From the NCBI GenBank assembly GCA_036897095.1, contig JAYMSP010000347.1, forward strand, positions 1-56,580: a DNA stretch of 56,580 nt, in the 5' to 3' direction. The position numbers and the translations under genes are program-made. Below are positions 1-11,110 of the stretch, in pieces. This DNA is from Plantago elongata. Lineage: Eukaryota > Streptophyta > Magnoliopsida > Lamiales > Plantaginaceae. The notes beneath the pieces are model-generated. The model did no database searches, was not told the origin of the DNA, and saw nothing but the letters and a program-made list of their open reading frames with translations. Position 1 is the first letter of the stretch, and every line of letters begins with the position of its first letter.

Positions 1-289
1 TATATATTTGGATGTTCGGCACAATCCTTGACGTCCGGACCAGATCTGGGGCGTTACAATTAGAATTGCCCATATTAAAATAAGACATGAGATTATATGG
101 CTAGGAAGTCATATGAGATGTCGCTCCGGAATCCATGTACCAGTTGGAATCCGGTTGAGAAAGTGACATCGTATGCATGGCAGATTCGATGTTTGTTGAA
201 GTCCAAGCTGCAACGTTTGCATGTTGTTATTGGGGCCGTTGGCCCAAGATACCAGGTTAACGTCTGGGGCCGGTTGGTTTACTCCATGG

Positions 290-1227
290 CTAAGTAGGGA
301 ACTGGCAAGGTGGGACGACCCATGGTGGTGGTTGCATCCAAGCCCACCACGGTGGTGTTACCCAAGGAGATTGATTTCTAAATCCAACGTTGTTCCCACG
401 GCCTTTGCCGCCTTGACTATCGATCGGTTGCCCCGACTGATGTCCTGCACCTGTTTGTTTACCCTTATTTTTACCTTTCTTAGCCTGTTTGCTACGACCC
501 TGGCCTTGATCCGCCGGACGAACGTTATTGGCGACATTCGTAGCAATGAACATCGCATCATCATTCCCAACAACAACTTCCTTTATGCTAGTTTCGTCCA
601 AAGCCAACATAGACCGAACTTCATAGAATGGAGGTAAAACCTTCATGTGTCGTATGACGGAAGAAACACATGTGTAAGCGGGAGTGAGACCCCCAATAAT
701 ACGGAGGACAAGACGATTATTCGTCACTGGAGCACCAATGTTCAAGAGTTGGTCAGAAAGGGTCTTGAGATGTTGGCAATAGGCCGAGACTGACGAGAAA
801 TCCTTCAAGTAGAAATTGCTAAACTCGTGTTCTAAGGCAACCGCACGAATATTTTCTCGTTGTCTTGAAAGAGGTCGCGAAGGCGATTCCATAAGGTCAT
901 AGCTGAAACGTCCGTCTCAACTATAGTGGTCATAAGATCCGTAGAAATTGTGGAGTAAATCCATGAGACCACAGCTGCATCTAACGTGCCCAAAGCTCAT
1001 GTGCATCATCGCTAAGTTGCTCCTTCTCAACAACTTAATTTTCCATCTTTGGTTTTGGGAATAATGTGATGTAGACCTTTGTGGGAACGACAAACGACCT
1101 TGAATAATTCCGCCCAAAGAGAATATTGGATGTTTTCCATCTCAAAGATGATGGAGATGTGCGACTTAATGTTGGAAACAGTAAGTGCAGGGTGAAACGA
1201 GGAAGAGGAGCTCTTGTTTTCACCCAT
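290..1227 (-). pseudogene. Copia gag-like remnant
   Basis: The translated pieces match the plant Copia gag/UBN2-type family. The N-terminal part has HPALTVSNIKSHISI and the WAELFKVVCRSHKGLHHIIP pattern. The middle has the ALEHEFSNFYLKDFSSVSA and VTNNRLVLRIIGGLTPAY patterns. After these come a basic, Gln/Gly-rich tail and a Trp/Pro-rich stretch. The reading frame is not continuous across the region. It is part of the Copia element running off the left edge and is not a host gene. Confidence 0.75.
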
Positions 1228-1628
1228 TGTGATAGAATTGAGGAGAAGGGTCGGAGGGAAGAATCTGTTTGATCGAAAAAACTGTTGGATATCGAAACTG
1301 ACATGAGGTCAGAGGCGACGGAGAGGCTTATTCGAACGATGAGCTGTAGTCAGAAGATGGGACTGTTCCACAGCAACCTGAGCAGATTTGGTCAGGGAAA
1401 GAAAAAAACAGAGGTGAGGATCAAAGCAACTTTTCGTGAGGAAGAAGCTGTCGATTTTGAAGAGGGACCAGGGAGGGTGAAGATCGAAGCTTGCGTTAGC
1501 CAAGATCGACTGGAGAAGCACGAAATTTGTGTGAGACAAAACCGTGAGAGAAAAACAAATCGAAGAAGAACGATTTGTTGTGTATGGCAGCGGAAAGTGT
1601 GCTGTTTAGAGAACCAAACTTGATACCA

Positions 1629-1657
1629 TGAAAGAATGTAATTCCGTAATTGTATCG

Positions 1658-1717
<60 letters not shown>

Positions 1718-1808
1718 TTACAAATTATGTCTAATCTAACTAGAATTTTAAGATTCTAAGATTAATCTAACTAGATATTTAAAATATGAAATACGTAGGA
1801 GTCTAACA
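1629..1808 (-). repeat. 5' LTR of the Copia fossil
   Basis: The stretch starts TGTTAGA and ends CA when read on the minus strand, and is followed directly by a TGGTATCA primer-binding site. It contains an AT microsatellite (about 1658-1713) that probably grew after insertion. The partner LTR is not in the window, so the borders rest on TG...CA and the binding site alone. Confidence 0.6.
1658..1713. repeat. (AT)n microsatellite
   Basis: About 55 bp of nearly pure AT dinucleotide repeat, with one interruption near 1676, inside the Copia LTR. Confidence 0.9.
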
Positions 1809-1943
1809 CATGAACGATGTTGCATACCTACTTTCATTCTCCTTTTTTTTTATTTTTTTTATTTAACCTTAGAGAATAGTAATGCAGAAGGGCGCGTACT
1901 GTTATAAAACATAAATAGTTACATAGTTATTAGTTAAAGGCAA

Positions 1944-2049
1944 GTACCTTAATTTTACGTGGGCAAATATTTATAATTTTATATACCTCTTGTACCTTAA
2001 TTTTACATGATATGAAATGGGCAAATATTTATAATTTTATATACCTCTT
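1944..2049 (+). repeat. Tandem duplication, about 50 bp unit
   Basis: Unit 1 (1944-1991) and unit 2 (1992-2049) share GTACCTTAATTTTAC and GGGCAAATATTTATAATTTT. Unit 2 carries a short extra piece. A third start (GTACCT) follows at 2050. The array lies in the upstream region of the P450 gene. Confidence 0.85.
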
Positions 2050-2243
2050 GTACCTCAGCGTAGAATTTATTATTAAATAGAATAGGAAGCACTTAGTAAC
2101 GAATGCTTTATCCTTTAATAAATATATATATGCAACGGCACGACACTGTCACTCTGTGAGTGTGTTTTCTTCTTCTTCCAAGTTACTACTACCACTCATA
2201 TACGTCTTACGCCCACAATAGTTCTTTATTTCCTCTCTAAAAA

Positions 2244-2249
2244 CACGTG
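2244..2249. promoter_or_regulatory. G-box CACGTG upstream of the CYP94 gene
   Basis: A perfect palindromic CACGTG sits about 130 bp before the start codon and about 50 bp before the TATA box. G-boxes bind bHLH factors such as MYC2, which are known to activate jasmonate catabolism genes including CYP94s. That it works here is inference. Confidence 0.5.
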
Positions 2250-2297
2250 ACCAAAAACCACCTCAAAATCCCACATGCCTGATATTTTCTATATGCA

Positions 2298-2305
2298 TAT
2301 ATAAA
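2298..2305 (+). promoter_or_regulatory. TATA box of the CYP94 gene
   Basis: TATATAAA lies about 70 bp before the start codon. A C/T-rich stretch follows it, as in plant core promoters, and transcription would start near 2330. Confidence 0.65.
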
Positions 2306-2374
2306 CACCCTTGTTTCATCTCTCATTCTCACAACCTAAGACCCCATCTAAGATCATACATAGAATCAACAAGA

Positions 2375-3901
2375 ATGGCTTTCTTCTCTCTAATCATCTT
2401 CTTCACTCTAGGGTTTTACTATTACATCTTCTCATCTCCAAACAAACCAATCTTTCTCAAACTCAAAAGTTCACTCAAAAATGTTAATGTCTTGCCAAAA
2501 TCTCTCCCAACCATATCTTCCTTACTCTCCTTCTACAAAAACCGACACCGGTTGCTAGCCTGGTACACCGAGCTACTCTCTGGCTCGAAAACGCTCACCA
2601 TCACCATCCACCGCCTAGGCGCCCCTAGAACCATCGTAACTGCAAACCCTCAGAACGTGGAGTACATTCTCAAAACAAACTTTCCCAATTTCCCTAAAGG
2701 CAAACCCTTCACCGAGCTACTAGGGGACTTTCTTGGCCTAGGGATATTCAACGTGGACGGCGAAAAATGGACCAAGCAACGGAAGGTCGGGAGCCACGAG
2801 TTCAGTGCTAACTCATTGAGGGAGTTCTTTGTCAATGTTCTCGAAAGCCAAGTGGAAGAAAGGCTCGTTCCGGTTCTTGAAAAGGCGGCACGAAATGAGG
2901 CTGTTTTGGACATGCAAGACGTGTTGAGAAGGTTTGCTTTTGATACTATTTGCAAAGTGTCATTAGGTATGGACCCTTTTTGTCTTGACATGTCTAAACC
3001 TCCACCTCCACTAGCGGAGGCGTTTGATTCCGCGTCATTGAACTCTGCAGTGCGTGGGGCTGCCCCGGTTTACGCGGTGTGGAAGCTGAAGAAGTTTTTC
3101 AATATGGGGTCTGAGAAGGATTTGAAAGAGGCGGTAAATTTGGTTCATGAGTGTGTGGAAGAGATTATTAGATCCAAAAGGGAATTGATGGCCAAAAATG
3201 GTAAGACTAATGATCAAAATGATCTTTTGTCGAGGTTTCTAGAAGCTGGGGTTGGAGATGAGATGGTGAGGGATATGGTAATTAGTTTCTTGATGGCTGG
3301 AAGAGACACGACATCTGCCGCACTAACGTGGCTGTTCTGGCTCTTATCTCGACACCGGACAGTCGAAAAGAAGGTGGTGGAGGAGATAAATGCATTCAAG
3401 AGTACAAGTGGGCATAATGGTCTTGCATTGGGGTTTGATGAGTTGAAGCAAATGGATTTTACGAAAGCATGTTTGTGCGAATCGATGCGGCTTTATCCTC
3501 CGGTTGTGTGGGACTCGAAGCATGCTGTAAAAGATGATGTCTTGCCGGATGGAACTCCGGTTTATAAGGGGAACCGGGTGACTTACTTTCAGTATGGGAT
3601 GGGGAGGATGAAAGAGTTGTGGGGTGAGGACCGGTTTGAGTTTAAACCGGACCGTTGGTTCGACGAGAATGGCAGTTTAAAGGTGGTTAGTCCGTACAAG
3701 TATCCGGTCTTCCAGGCCGGTCCGAGGGTGTGTCTTGGGAAAGAAATGGCTTTTATCCAGATGAAATATGTGGTGGCTTCAATTCTGAGCCGCTTTGAGT
3801 TGGTTCCGGTTCGATCAGCGGAACCAGTTTTCGTGCCGCTCCTAACTGCTTACATGGCGGGTGGTTTGAATGTTAGGGTTAGTCACAGGGTGCAGCAATG
3901 A
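2375..3901 (+). CDS. Cytochrome P450, CYP94B-type (probable jasmonoyl-isoleucine 12-hydroxylase)
   Basis: This is an intact intronless 508-residue P450, and CYP94 genes are typically intronless and of this size. The N-terminus is a hydrophobic ER anchor (about residues 1-20). The oxygen-binding I-helix motif AGRDTT is at about 308-313, the ExxR motif (ESMR) at about 369-372, and the PERF-type FKPDRW at about 423. The heme loop FQAGPRVCLG starts at about 446, with the ligand Cys at about 453. From memory, long blocks match Arabidopsis CYP94B1/B3, such as NVEYILKTNFPNFPKGKPFT, GIFNVDGEKW, and LLTAYMAGGL near the end. CYP94B enzymes omega-hydroxylate jasmonoyl-isoleucine and so turn off jasmonate signalling. 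Other CYP94 members oxidise fatty acids, so the substrate is inferred from subfamily resemblance. The start is the first ATG after a clear TATA box, and a G-box lies upstream. Confidence 0.93.
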   Translation: MAFFSLIIFFTLGFYYYIFSSPNKPIFLKLKSSLKNVNVLPKSLPTISSLLSFYKNRHRLLAWYTELLSGSKTLTITIHRLGAPRTIVTANPQNVEYILKTNFPNFPKGKPFTELLGDFLGLGIFNVDGEKWTKQRKVGSHEFSANSLREFFVNVLESQVEERLVPVLEKAARNEAVLDMQDVLRRFAFDTICKVSLGMDPFCLDMSKPPPPLAEAFDSASLNSAVRGAAPVYAVWKLKKFFNMGSEKDLKEAVNLVHECVEEIIRSKRELMAKNGKTNDQNDLLSRFLEAGVGDEMVRDMVISFLMAGRDTTSAALTWLFWLLSRHRTVEKKVVEEINAFKSTSGHNGLALGFDELKQMDFTKACLCESMRLYPPVVWDSKHAVKDDVLPDGTPVYKGNRVTYFQYGMGRMKELWGEDRFEFKPDRWFDENGSLKVVSPYKYPVFQAGPRVCLGKEMAFIQMKYVVASILSRFELVPVRSAEPVFVPLLTAYMAGGLNVRVSHRVQQ

Positions 3902-4065
3902 GAAAAGAATTAGATGTACACTTATATATAATTATTTTAAAACTCGTCTATTATTTATATTTAAGTATAAAGTAGGTCAATGTATGTATTTTGATATATT
4001 GTGAAATGATGAATGAACATTTTTACTAGGTTTCATTACAAAGAGCCAAAGAAATAATTCACCTA

Positions 4066-4187
4066 TATAAATTAAAGTCTTTTGTAGTATACAATTTAAT
4101 GTATTATTGCTGATGATTTGATGTGTATAAATTGAAGGCTTTTTGTAGTATACAATTTAATGTATTATTATTGATGATTTGATGTGT
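4066..4187 (+). repeat. Tandem duplication, about 60 bp unit, downstream of CYP94
   Basis: Two adjacent copies (4066-4125 and 4126-4187) share GTAGTATACAATTTAATGTA and TGATGATTTGATGTG. They lie about 170 bp after the P450 stop, possibly in or just past its 3' UTR. Confidence 0.85.
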
Positions 4188-6495
4188 GGTATTGTATAAT
4201 ATTTAATTAATATAGTAAACGAAAAGATACAACCTCAACCAGATGTAGTATAACGTTGATATCTGGAATGGACAGTATGAAAGTGCAAGTTATTGACCCA
4301 CACGGTCATATTGACCGGCCAGCTTGACTTTCTTAACTAATTTCGCTCGGACCACACCACACCACACGTTGGATTAATTATGAAACTTTGTACTAGTGTC
4401 GTCGTCAATGGTGTTGTATCGGTAGCGCCCATGGGGGGGAGGGATTCTATATTTGGATGATATGGTTGTGAGACAGAGCTTCTTATACAATAATTTTATT
4501 TCATCGAAGTTAAATTTATACAGGGGTGGGAAATAAAATAATTTAATCCTTTTACTTTATTAAAGAGATAAACTCTCCTGAGAGTTCAAATTCAGTGAGA
4601 GTATTGCATTATTGTATATTAATTGTACGGTATTCGTATGTTATTGTGAATTTTTTTAATTTCGTAACTTCATAAAAAATTCGCTGCACAATTATTATAC
4701 GATAATATATAATTTGCAAGAATACACGAAACGCACAAAAATCCACAATTTACATACACCACCGTATAATTAATATACAATAATGTAGAATTCTCATAAA
4801 TTATTGTCGCTTGCAAGTTTTTGTATTATTAGAAGTAATAGATAATATAAAATTATAAAATATTTTTTGAAATTGCATGAATTGAAAGCGAACTACTCTA
4901 ATGGGACGCGAAAGCTTTCGAAGGGCAGAGTGAATACTCTACTATATTCCAGTGATTCAATTTTCAAACTTTTTCAAAAGTAACAAAATTGTACTTTATT
5001 GGCACTCACGACACGATCCTCTCTATGACTTTTCAGCGTAATATCTTCTATGATACCTTTAAATTTATAATATGTGTCCATCTTTAAGTTTACCAAAATC
5101 TTTGATTTCATATTCATGATTCTGATTTAACTTAATTAACATGAAAGTTTAATTAAAAAAGAAAACATATGATAAATAAATTTATATACTCATTTAGCAT
5201 ACTTATAGTACGTAGGACTAATTAACTATGTATATAATTGTTTCAGGACAATTAGCTTACTACTACTTTATAATAGTGATATAATGATACACAATAATAA
5301 TAACAACAACAACGACGATAATAATAATAATAGTTGAACTAATCAATTTGTAAATAGGCATACTTTTTTATAAATTAAAAATATAGTAGATTAAAAAGTA
5401 AAATGTTCAAATGTATATCTAACAAGACAATATTGTACAAGTATTAGCACTATAATAATTTAAATGAGAGATTTCCATATTATTCTGAATGTTGTATACA
5501 CTATAAATTGTTTTCTCACTCATTAAAATTATACTAACACATTAATTAATTACTTCTAAAATGTAAAGTTTGTCCTCATTACTAGCTATAATGCTATTAT
5601 AAAGGTGCTTTTCAACTCTACAAGTGATAATTTATGTAATTGATGTAAAAGTGTAATCATACAAAATAAAATATTAATTAACTAAATATTCTCCCTCGTA
5701 TATTTTCTTTATGAATTTGATTTATCACTTCAATTTAAATTAAATTAACATCATTATATGAATAGAAAGATTTTGGTTAAAGTCAATAGTGAATATATAT
5801 CATAAATCTGATGGTGTCATAAAATATGTAATGCTAAAATATCGTATTGAATCGCGAGCGCGTTTTATTGTAACTTTTTGGAGAAAAGAGATACATATAT
5901 TTACCTATATATGCACTAATGCACATGCAAAATTAATTGGAGATGATGAACATATTTTCTTTTCATTCACTCACAATGACGATTATAATATGGTGGTAGT
6001 AAAGTGAAGGTCAAGAAACTAATACTAGGATTATGAGACATGGGTCTTCTTTCAATGAAAAAAGTGTAATTAATTAATTACACACATTAAGATATCGATC
6101 GAGATTGATGGTGAAGAACATTCCATGCAGGAGAAAGAGTACACAACCGTTGAAAGTTGGTAGTAATTATTAATTAATTTATAAGTAATTATTAAAGCTA
6201 CCATTAGTATTTCGTGGCTACTTAACTAAAGATACCTTCCCAAAGTAGTCAAGTCATATGGAATATAGGTGTATTATATACTTATAATAATACTATTATT
6301 GTAATTGAATTTATATATTGACTAATCATGTCATGTGTTGCACATCAATGATTTATATATTTAATGTGTGTCACCAAGTTCATACCTGAAAATTACACTT
6401 TGATTATTAAACTGCTAAACTAAACGATCAGATTAATTAAAGAAATTAGGCAAGGTGCAAACCCTACCTACAGACAAGGTAACGAAAATTTCTTA

Positions 6496-6652
6496 GCGGC
6501 AGTTTGGATAGACATTTGAGTGGGTATTTGAATGAATTTTGATGAAAATTATGTTTGGATGGATATTTGAATGGAGTATTTTAAGTGTATTTTAGGCCAA
6601 ATTACTGTTCATCGAGTCAAATGAGAATATTCAAATCCCCATTTAAACACCC
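6496..6652. mobile_element. Tourist-like MITE (157 bp)
   Basis: The element is flanked by TTA on both sides (6493-6495 and 6653-6655), the target duplication of PIF/Harbinger elements. Its ends are imperfect inverted repeats, GCGGCAGTTTGGATAGACAT against a right end that reads GGGTGTTTAAATGGGGAT on the other strand. The interior (ATTTGAATG, TTTTAGGCCAAAT) recurs in inverted orientation in the element at 22391-22557, which supports a mobile family. Confidence 0.6.
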
Positions 6653-7610
6653 TTAAATGTGCAAAGCTGTAGGAAATAAATTAATTGCAGGTGTACAAGG
6701 AAAAGGAGTTAATTAATCTGCAGTACACATTCTGGACAATGTTTAGTCCAAGCCCATCACCATTACAAAAGTTGTTATTGCCATACAAAGTTTACCTTTC
6801 CTTTTTACATTAATAAGTTGTAAAACATTTCATTGGGAACATAAAATTCTATCTTACCTCATTAAATTTGACTCCAAATAATCACATTTCGGTTCAATTT
6901 AGTTCGGCTCAAATTCGTTATAATTTATATTTTAATTTAATTTAGTTCAATTCAATTCAATCTAATCCAATTCAGTCCAATTGAACAAATTTTAATGGAA
7001 GAAAACATCACTTTAATTAAATTTATAGTTAATATAGTAGTTAAATGGATGCATGTCGTATGTACATAATACTTGTACGTACATCTATGTATGTACTTAT
7101 TATATCATTGTTGTGTTAACTATAACTATATCCAGAGTTTTTGCATACTCAATTATTTTTATCTTCTTTCATTCCTAATTAATACATTATAAGTTAGTAA
7201 AATTTAAAGCTTATATCAATATTTATATCTTTTTATATTTTTCAAATAGAGATCACTCTTAACTATGTTCGACAAGTTTAAATTTTAATATTTTTTCGTT
7301 CATAAATTATAAAAAAAATATTTGTCATTATAATTTCATTAGTTTCAACAACCAAACAATTATTTACGTCCACATATGTAATATGTCAAATTTAATAAAA
7401 AAATAAATAATTTTAACGATATAATAATAACCACAGCCCTGTTAGAGGGCAATGTTTCATAATCATACAATCAATCCGTCACCTAATCTGGCAATTCGAA
7501 CTCTACAAATACAGATCACTATATTTCAACCCTTTTAAATTTCATTGTTTCGCCTCTTTTATATATATAGAAGAGATAGTTGAGTGCCCGCTTTGATTCC
7601 ACTCGAGGCT

Positions 7611-7831
7611 CACTACTATTTGCGAGCACATATTCAGGGTTCCTTATATTTTAAGTATTTGTAATACTTTTATTTTTTCAACAAATGTATTTCGTTGCTA
7701 AAATATTAACATCACCACTATCACCAACAATTTTCCCAACAAAAAAAACTTGTTGGTAAATCTAAACATCAACAAAATTTTAACCTTTAACAACAAAATT
7801 CGCAGTTGGTACTGTCATGTTTTTTGTAGTG
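7611..7831. mobile_element. Possible CACTA-end remnant
   Basis: TTTTTTGTAGTG ends at 7831, the form of a CACTA 3' terminus. CACTACTATTTGCG begins at about 7611, and GTTGGT/CCCAACAA motifs in between could be subterminal repeats. The flanking trinucleotides do not match, so it could be a fragment or chance. Confidence 0.3.
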
Positions 7832-9035
7832 GTGCGGCTAGAACGTTCAACTTATCCTGTGATGTTGGGCGAAATGAGTGAACGAATGTTCACTCAACAT
7901 GGAACGGACTCCGTCACGGAATCTATTTGTTTAATTAATCTTGTGATCTAATTGCAATTTTATGTATATTCTTCTATGAGACGCTCTGATCATTTGTGAG
8001 TAATACCATATTGAACAAGATTTAGTGTGGCTAGAATGATTATGCTAACAAAGGAGAGAGCATGCCAATAAAGTCTTCGCAAAACATGGGCGTTTCTTTT
8101 GCTCATATATTTCAGGCTAATTTTACTCAATCATTTTTTCATCATGAGGCTGTAACGGGGGTGAGAACGTAGACAATCAGTGTCATGTATGAAAAATCAT
8201 CATATTGCCTGCTTACTAGATACATAATAGGATCAAAACTATAGCTAGTCTAACAAGTAAGAGCATAATATACCGAGATAGAAGACTTTACTCACATGCT
8301 CTCTCCTTTGTCAATAGTCCTTGAGCTGCAAGATCAAACCGGGATATCAATTGATCTTTTGATCATTCCGTGGCAATCCACCGAGACACAATCGACTTTT
8401 ACTAGTGCAAGATCAAACCGGCTCACCAGTTGACCTTTAACCTGTCGGTGGGCAATTTACCGGAAAACATAACTAATAAAAATCTTAATAACGTAATAGT
8501 AACTATAGTAAATCTAACAAGGTCAAGACCAATCTACCGAGGCACAATCGACGTTATTGATGCAGTTTTTCCTCTTCATCATAATCACTAATCAAGCTCA
8601 TGGATTGCAAGAAGGCTTTACGTGTTCATATTGAATTCATCGATGGGCAACAACCGCTTTGCAAGCACTTATCCATGGTCCATAACCTACAACTTTACTG
8701 CAATGCCCATTACCAGTTTAGAATATTAATTTTATTATATATCTCAATATAATTTTACTTAATTATTTTTTTTCACATGAGGAAGCAACATGCGTGAATG
8801 TAGACAGTCTGTGTCATGTATGGAAAATCATCATATTGCCCGCTATTGATATCTAATAGGAACTATAGCTAGTCCAACAAGAAAGAGCATAATATACGTG
8901 CTCTCTTATTTGTCAACATAATCATTACTTCCAGATCGAACATGCTTACTAGTTGACCTTTTAACCCGTCGGTGGGTAATTTTTCGGAAAGCAGGACCAA
9001 TTAAAATCTTAATACTATAATAGAAATTATAGTAA

Positions 9036-9153
9036 GGATGTGTTCTCTACAATTGAAAATCACTTTAGTTCAGCTTAGTTATAATTTATACATTACTTCA
9101 GTCCAGTCCAGTTCACTTCAGTTCAGTATCTCTCAGTTGAAGAGAACACAACC
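9036..9153. mobile_element. Tourist-like MITE with TAA target duplication (118 bp)
   Basis: The terminal inverted repeats are about 23 bp. The left end starts GGATGTGTTCTCTACAATTG and the right end, on the other strand, GGTTGTGTTCTCTTCAACTG. It is flanked by TAA at 9033-9035 and 9154-9156. The other units of the surrounding array read TATAGTAA followed directly by the downstream sequence with one TAA, so they are natural empty sites. Confidence 0.8.
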
Positions 9154-9246
9154 TAAGTCTAACAGGTCAAGACCAATCTACAGAGGCACAATCGACGTCA
9201 TTGATCCATTTTTTTCTCTTCATCATAATCACTAGTCCAACAAATG

Positions 9247-9340
9247 TGACAACAAAGCGCAACTCAGTTGGTAAGACGCTTCACTCTAATCAATAGGTTG
9301 GGGGTTCGATTCACCTTTGCCGTTTCAAAAAAAAAAAAAA
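9247..9340 (+). mobile_element. tRNA-derived SINE, full-length copy
   Basis: The copy has a pol III A-box-like AACTCAGTTGGTAAGACGC, a B-box GGTTCGATTCA, then the body end CTTTGCCGTTTC and a 14-base A tail. The target duplications are ACTAGTCCAACAAATG (9231-9246) and ACTAATCCACAAATG (about 9340-9354). A neighbouring array unit reads ACTAATCCAACAAAT once at the same place, which proves insertion. It is very short for a SINE (94 bp). Confidence 0.85.
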
Positions 9341-11018
9341 CTAATCCACAAATGTATTAGGTGAAGGGTTTACGAGTTCATATTTGATCCATCGATGGAT
9401 ACCAGCCTCTTCGCGAGCACCTATCCAGGATCCATAACCTGCTACTTTACTACACCGTCCAGATTATCATTTTGTCATATACCTCAGTCTAATTTTACCA
9501 AAACATTTTTTTTCCTCACGTGAGGTAGCAACGGGCAAAAATGTATGTATGGAATATCATCAAATTGCCCGCTTCATTGATATGTAATAGGAACTATAGC
9601 TAGCTTAACAAGAAAGAGCATAATATACGTGATATCTCCTTTGTCAGCATAATCATTACTTCCAGATCACACATGCTTATTAGTTGACCTTTTAATGTAT
9701 CGGTAGGTAATTTTTCGGAAAATGGAACCAATAAAAATCTTAATACCGTACTAGGAACTATATAGTAAGCCATACAGAGTCAAGACCAATCTACCGAGGC
9801 ACAATCGTCATTGATCCATATTTTTCTCTTCATCATAATCACTAATCCAACAAATATATTACGAGAAGGATTTACGAGTTCATATTTGATGCATCGGTGG
9901 GCAACATCCTCTTTGCGAGCACTCATCCATGGTCCATAATCTACTAATTTATCGCACCACCCATTACTAGTTTAGATTATCATTTTGTCATATATCTCAG
10001 TTTATTTTTACTCACTCATTTTTTCCACGTGCATGAGGCAGCAACGGGTGGTAACGTAGACAATTTGTATCATGTATGAAAAGTCATCATATTGCCCGTT
10101 ACTGGATACGTAATACTATAGCTAGTCGACTTTACTGACGTGGTATCTCTCCTTTGTCAACAAAATCATTACTTCCATATCTCTTCTTTGACACATTCAA
10201 CTTTACCGATGCATTCTTTTCTCTTTTAAAATCACTAATTCAACAAACATATTACGAGAAGGTTTATGAGTTCATCTTAGATCCGTCGATTGCTAATTTT
10301 CGAAAACAAACATATGGATAGGTCTACATATTAACATATGGCACTGGGAGTCTGGGATTGGCTACTTTGCAATTCTGCAGGCTCTCAAATGTACACAAGA
10401 ATCTCTCTTTGCTAGGCTCCAATTTGGGACACTTTGACAGAAGCAAAATGTATCACTTTGGGTTCTAATTACAGCTTACTCCACTTTAATTTAGTTTTTG
10501 TAAGGTAAGAAAAGTAAATTAATTTATATAAACACTTAAACAACATGCCGACCCGAGTACAATTGTCGGTATGTCCGAGAGGCCCAACAAGTGATTCACT
10601 ATATCAATATTTATATTAAGTTAAGTCTTAACCTGCTTAATCAACACTAATTTAATTTATTAAGATTAATTAACACTATCTGCAGTAGAGGAGTATTTAA
10701 GTAAGGTATTAATCAAGTTAGTTGGGCAATATTGAATTAATTAGGTTGGTTGAGTAGCTAATTAATCATCTCGGGATTGTAATAAAATGGTAGCTTGTTG
10801 CCACAATCCATAAAACAACACCTAAGCTATTAATGTAGGTTTTGTATCTATGATTTCTAGCTAATTTATAAGTTTTGTAGCTATATCAATATTTTTAAAG
10901 TGGCAATGGGCTAGAACCAATGTGTGTCCAAACATTGTAGTGCAGATTGAGCTCCCCAAGGAAAAGAACTTGCAAGCTTTTGATTTTTAAAGTTGCAACT
11001 TTAACTGTTGGTGCCCGT

Positions 11019-11110
11019 GAGAACGAAGCGCAGTTCAGTTAGTAAAACGTTTCAACTTCAACTAATAGATTGAGAATTCGAGTTATTTTTTAAGCGTTTG
11101 AAGGAGGAAA
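11019..11110 (+). mobile_element. SINE copy, degenerate
   Basis: This is the same family as 9247-9340. It has GAACGAAGCGCAGTTCAGTT, AGTAAAACG, then AATAGATTGAGAATTCGAGTT in the B-box position and a GCGTTTGAAGGAGGAAAAAA tail. It has diverged strongly, so it is an old copy. Confidence 0.6.

Larger units (their letters stand above)
1..1808 (-). mobile_element. Copia-type LTR retrotransposon, 5' part only (fossil)
   Basis: This is a Ty1/Copia element read on the minus strand, and it runs off the left edge of the window. Its visible parts in element order are a 5' LTR (1629-1808), a primer-binding-site-like stretch complementary to initiator tRNA-Met (TGGTATCAAG on the minus strand, immediately after the LTR), an untranslated leader, and a gag-like region (about 1227-290). 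The gag family is the plant Copia type whose N-terminus contains SNIKSHISIIFEMENIQYS and whose middle contains EFSNFYLKDFSSVSAYCQ. The coding region is broken in several places, so this is a dead copy. The 3' half and 3' LTR are outside the window, so LTR divergence and age cannot be judged here. Confidence 0.8.
3902..8100. other. AT-rich spacer without a gene
   Basis: No open frame here has recognisable motifs or codon use of a real gene. The region holds the 60 bp duplication, a 157 bp MITE-like element at 6496-6652, and a simple-sequence stretch of AAT/AAC triplets near 5292-5335. It also holds a degenerate (AATTC/AGTTC)-rich patch near 6895-6975 and a possible CACTA end at 7820-7831. Confidence 0.6.
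8101..10330 (+). repeat. Tandem array, four copies of a unit of about 510-640 bp
   Basis: Four copies start near 8101, 8737, 9476 and 9989. Shared landmarks occur in the same order in each: a CTCATATAT-like start, ATGAGG(C/A)(A/T)GCAAC, TCATGTATG plus ATCATATTGCC, AACTATAGCTAG, AAGAGCATAATATA, CCGAGGCACAATCGAC, CATAATCACTAAT and a TTTACGAGTTCATAT block. Copy 2 is longer only because it holds the MITE at 9036-9153 and the SINE at 9247-9340. The last copy is truncated. No coding capacity is seen, and this could be a young satellite or an amplified transposon fragment. Confidence 0.8.

Noticed and set aside
9250-9325. Possible tRNA gene
   Set aside because: It has A and B boxes but no cloverleaf pairing, ends in an A tail and is flanked by target duplications, so it is a SINE.
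8101-10330. CRISPR-like array of direct repeats with spacers
   Set aside because: The units are hundreds of bases long and similar along their whole length, and the DNA is plant nuclear, so it is a tandem duplication.
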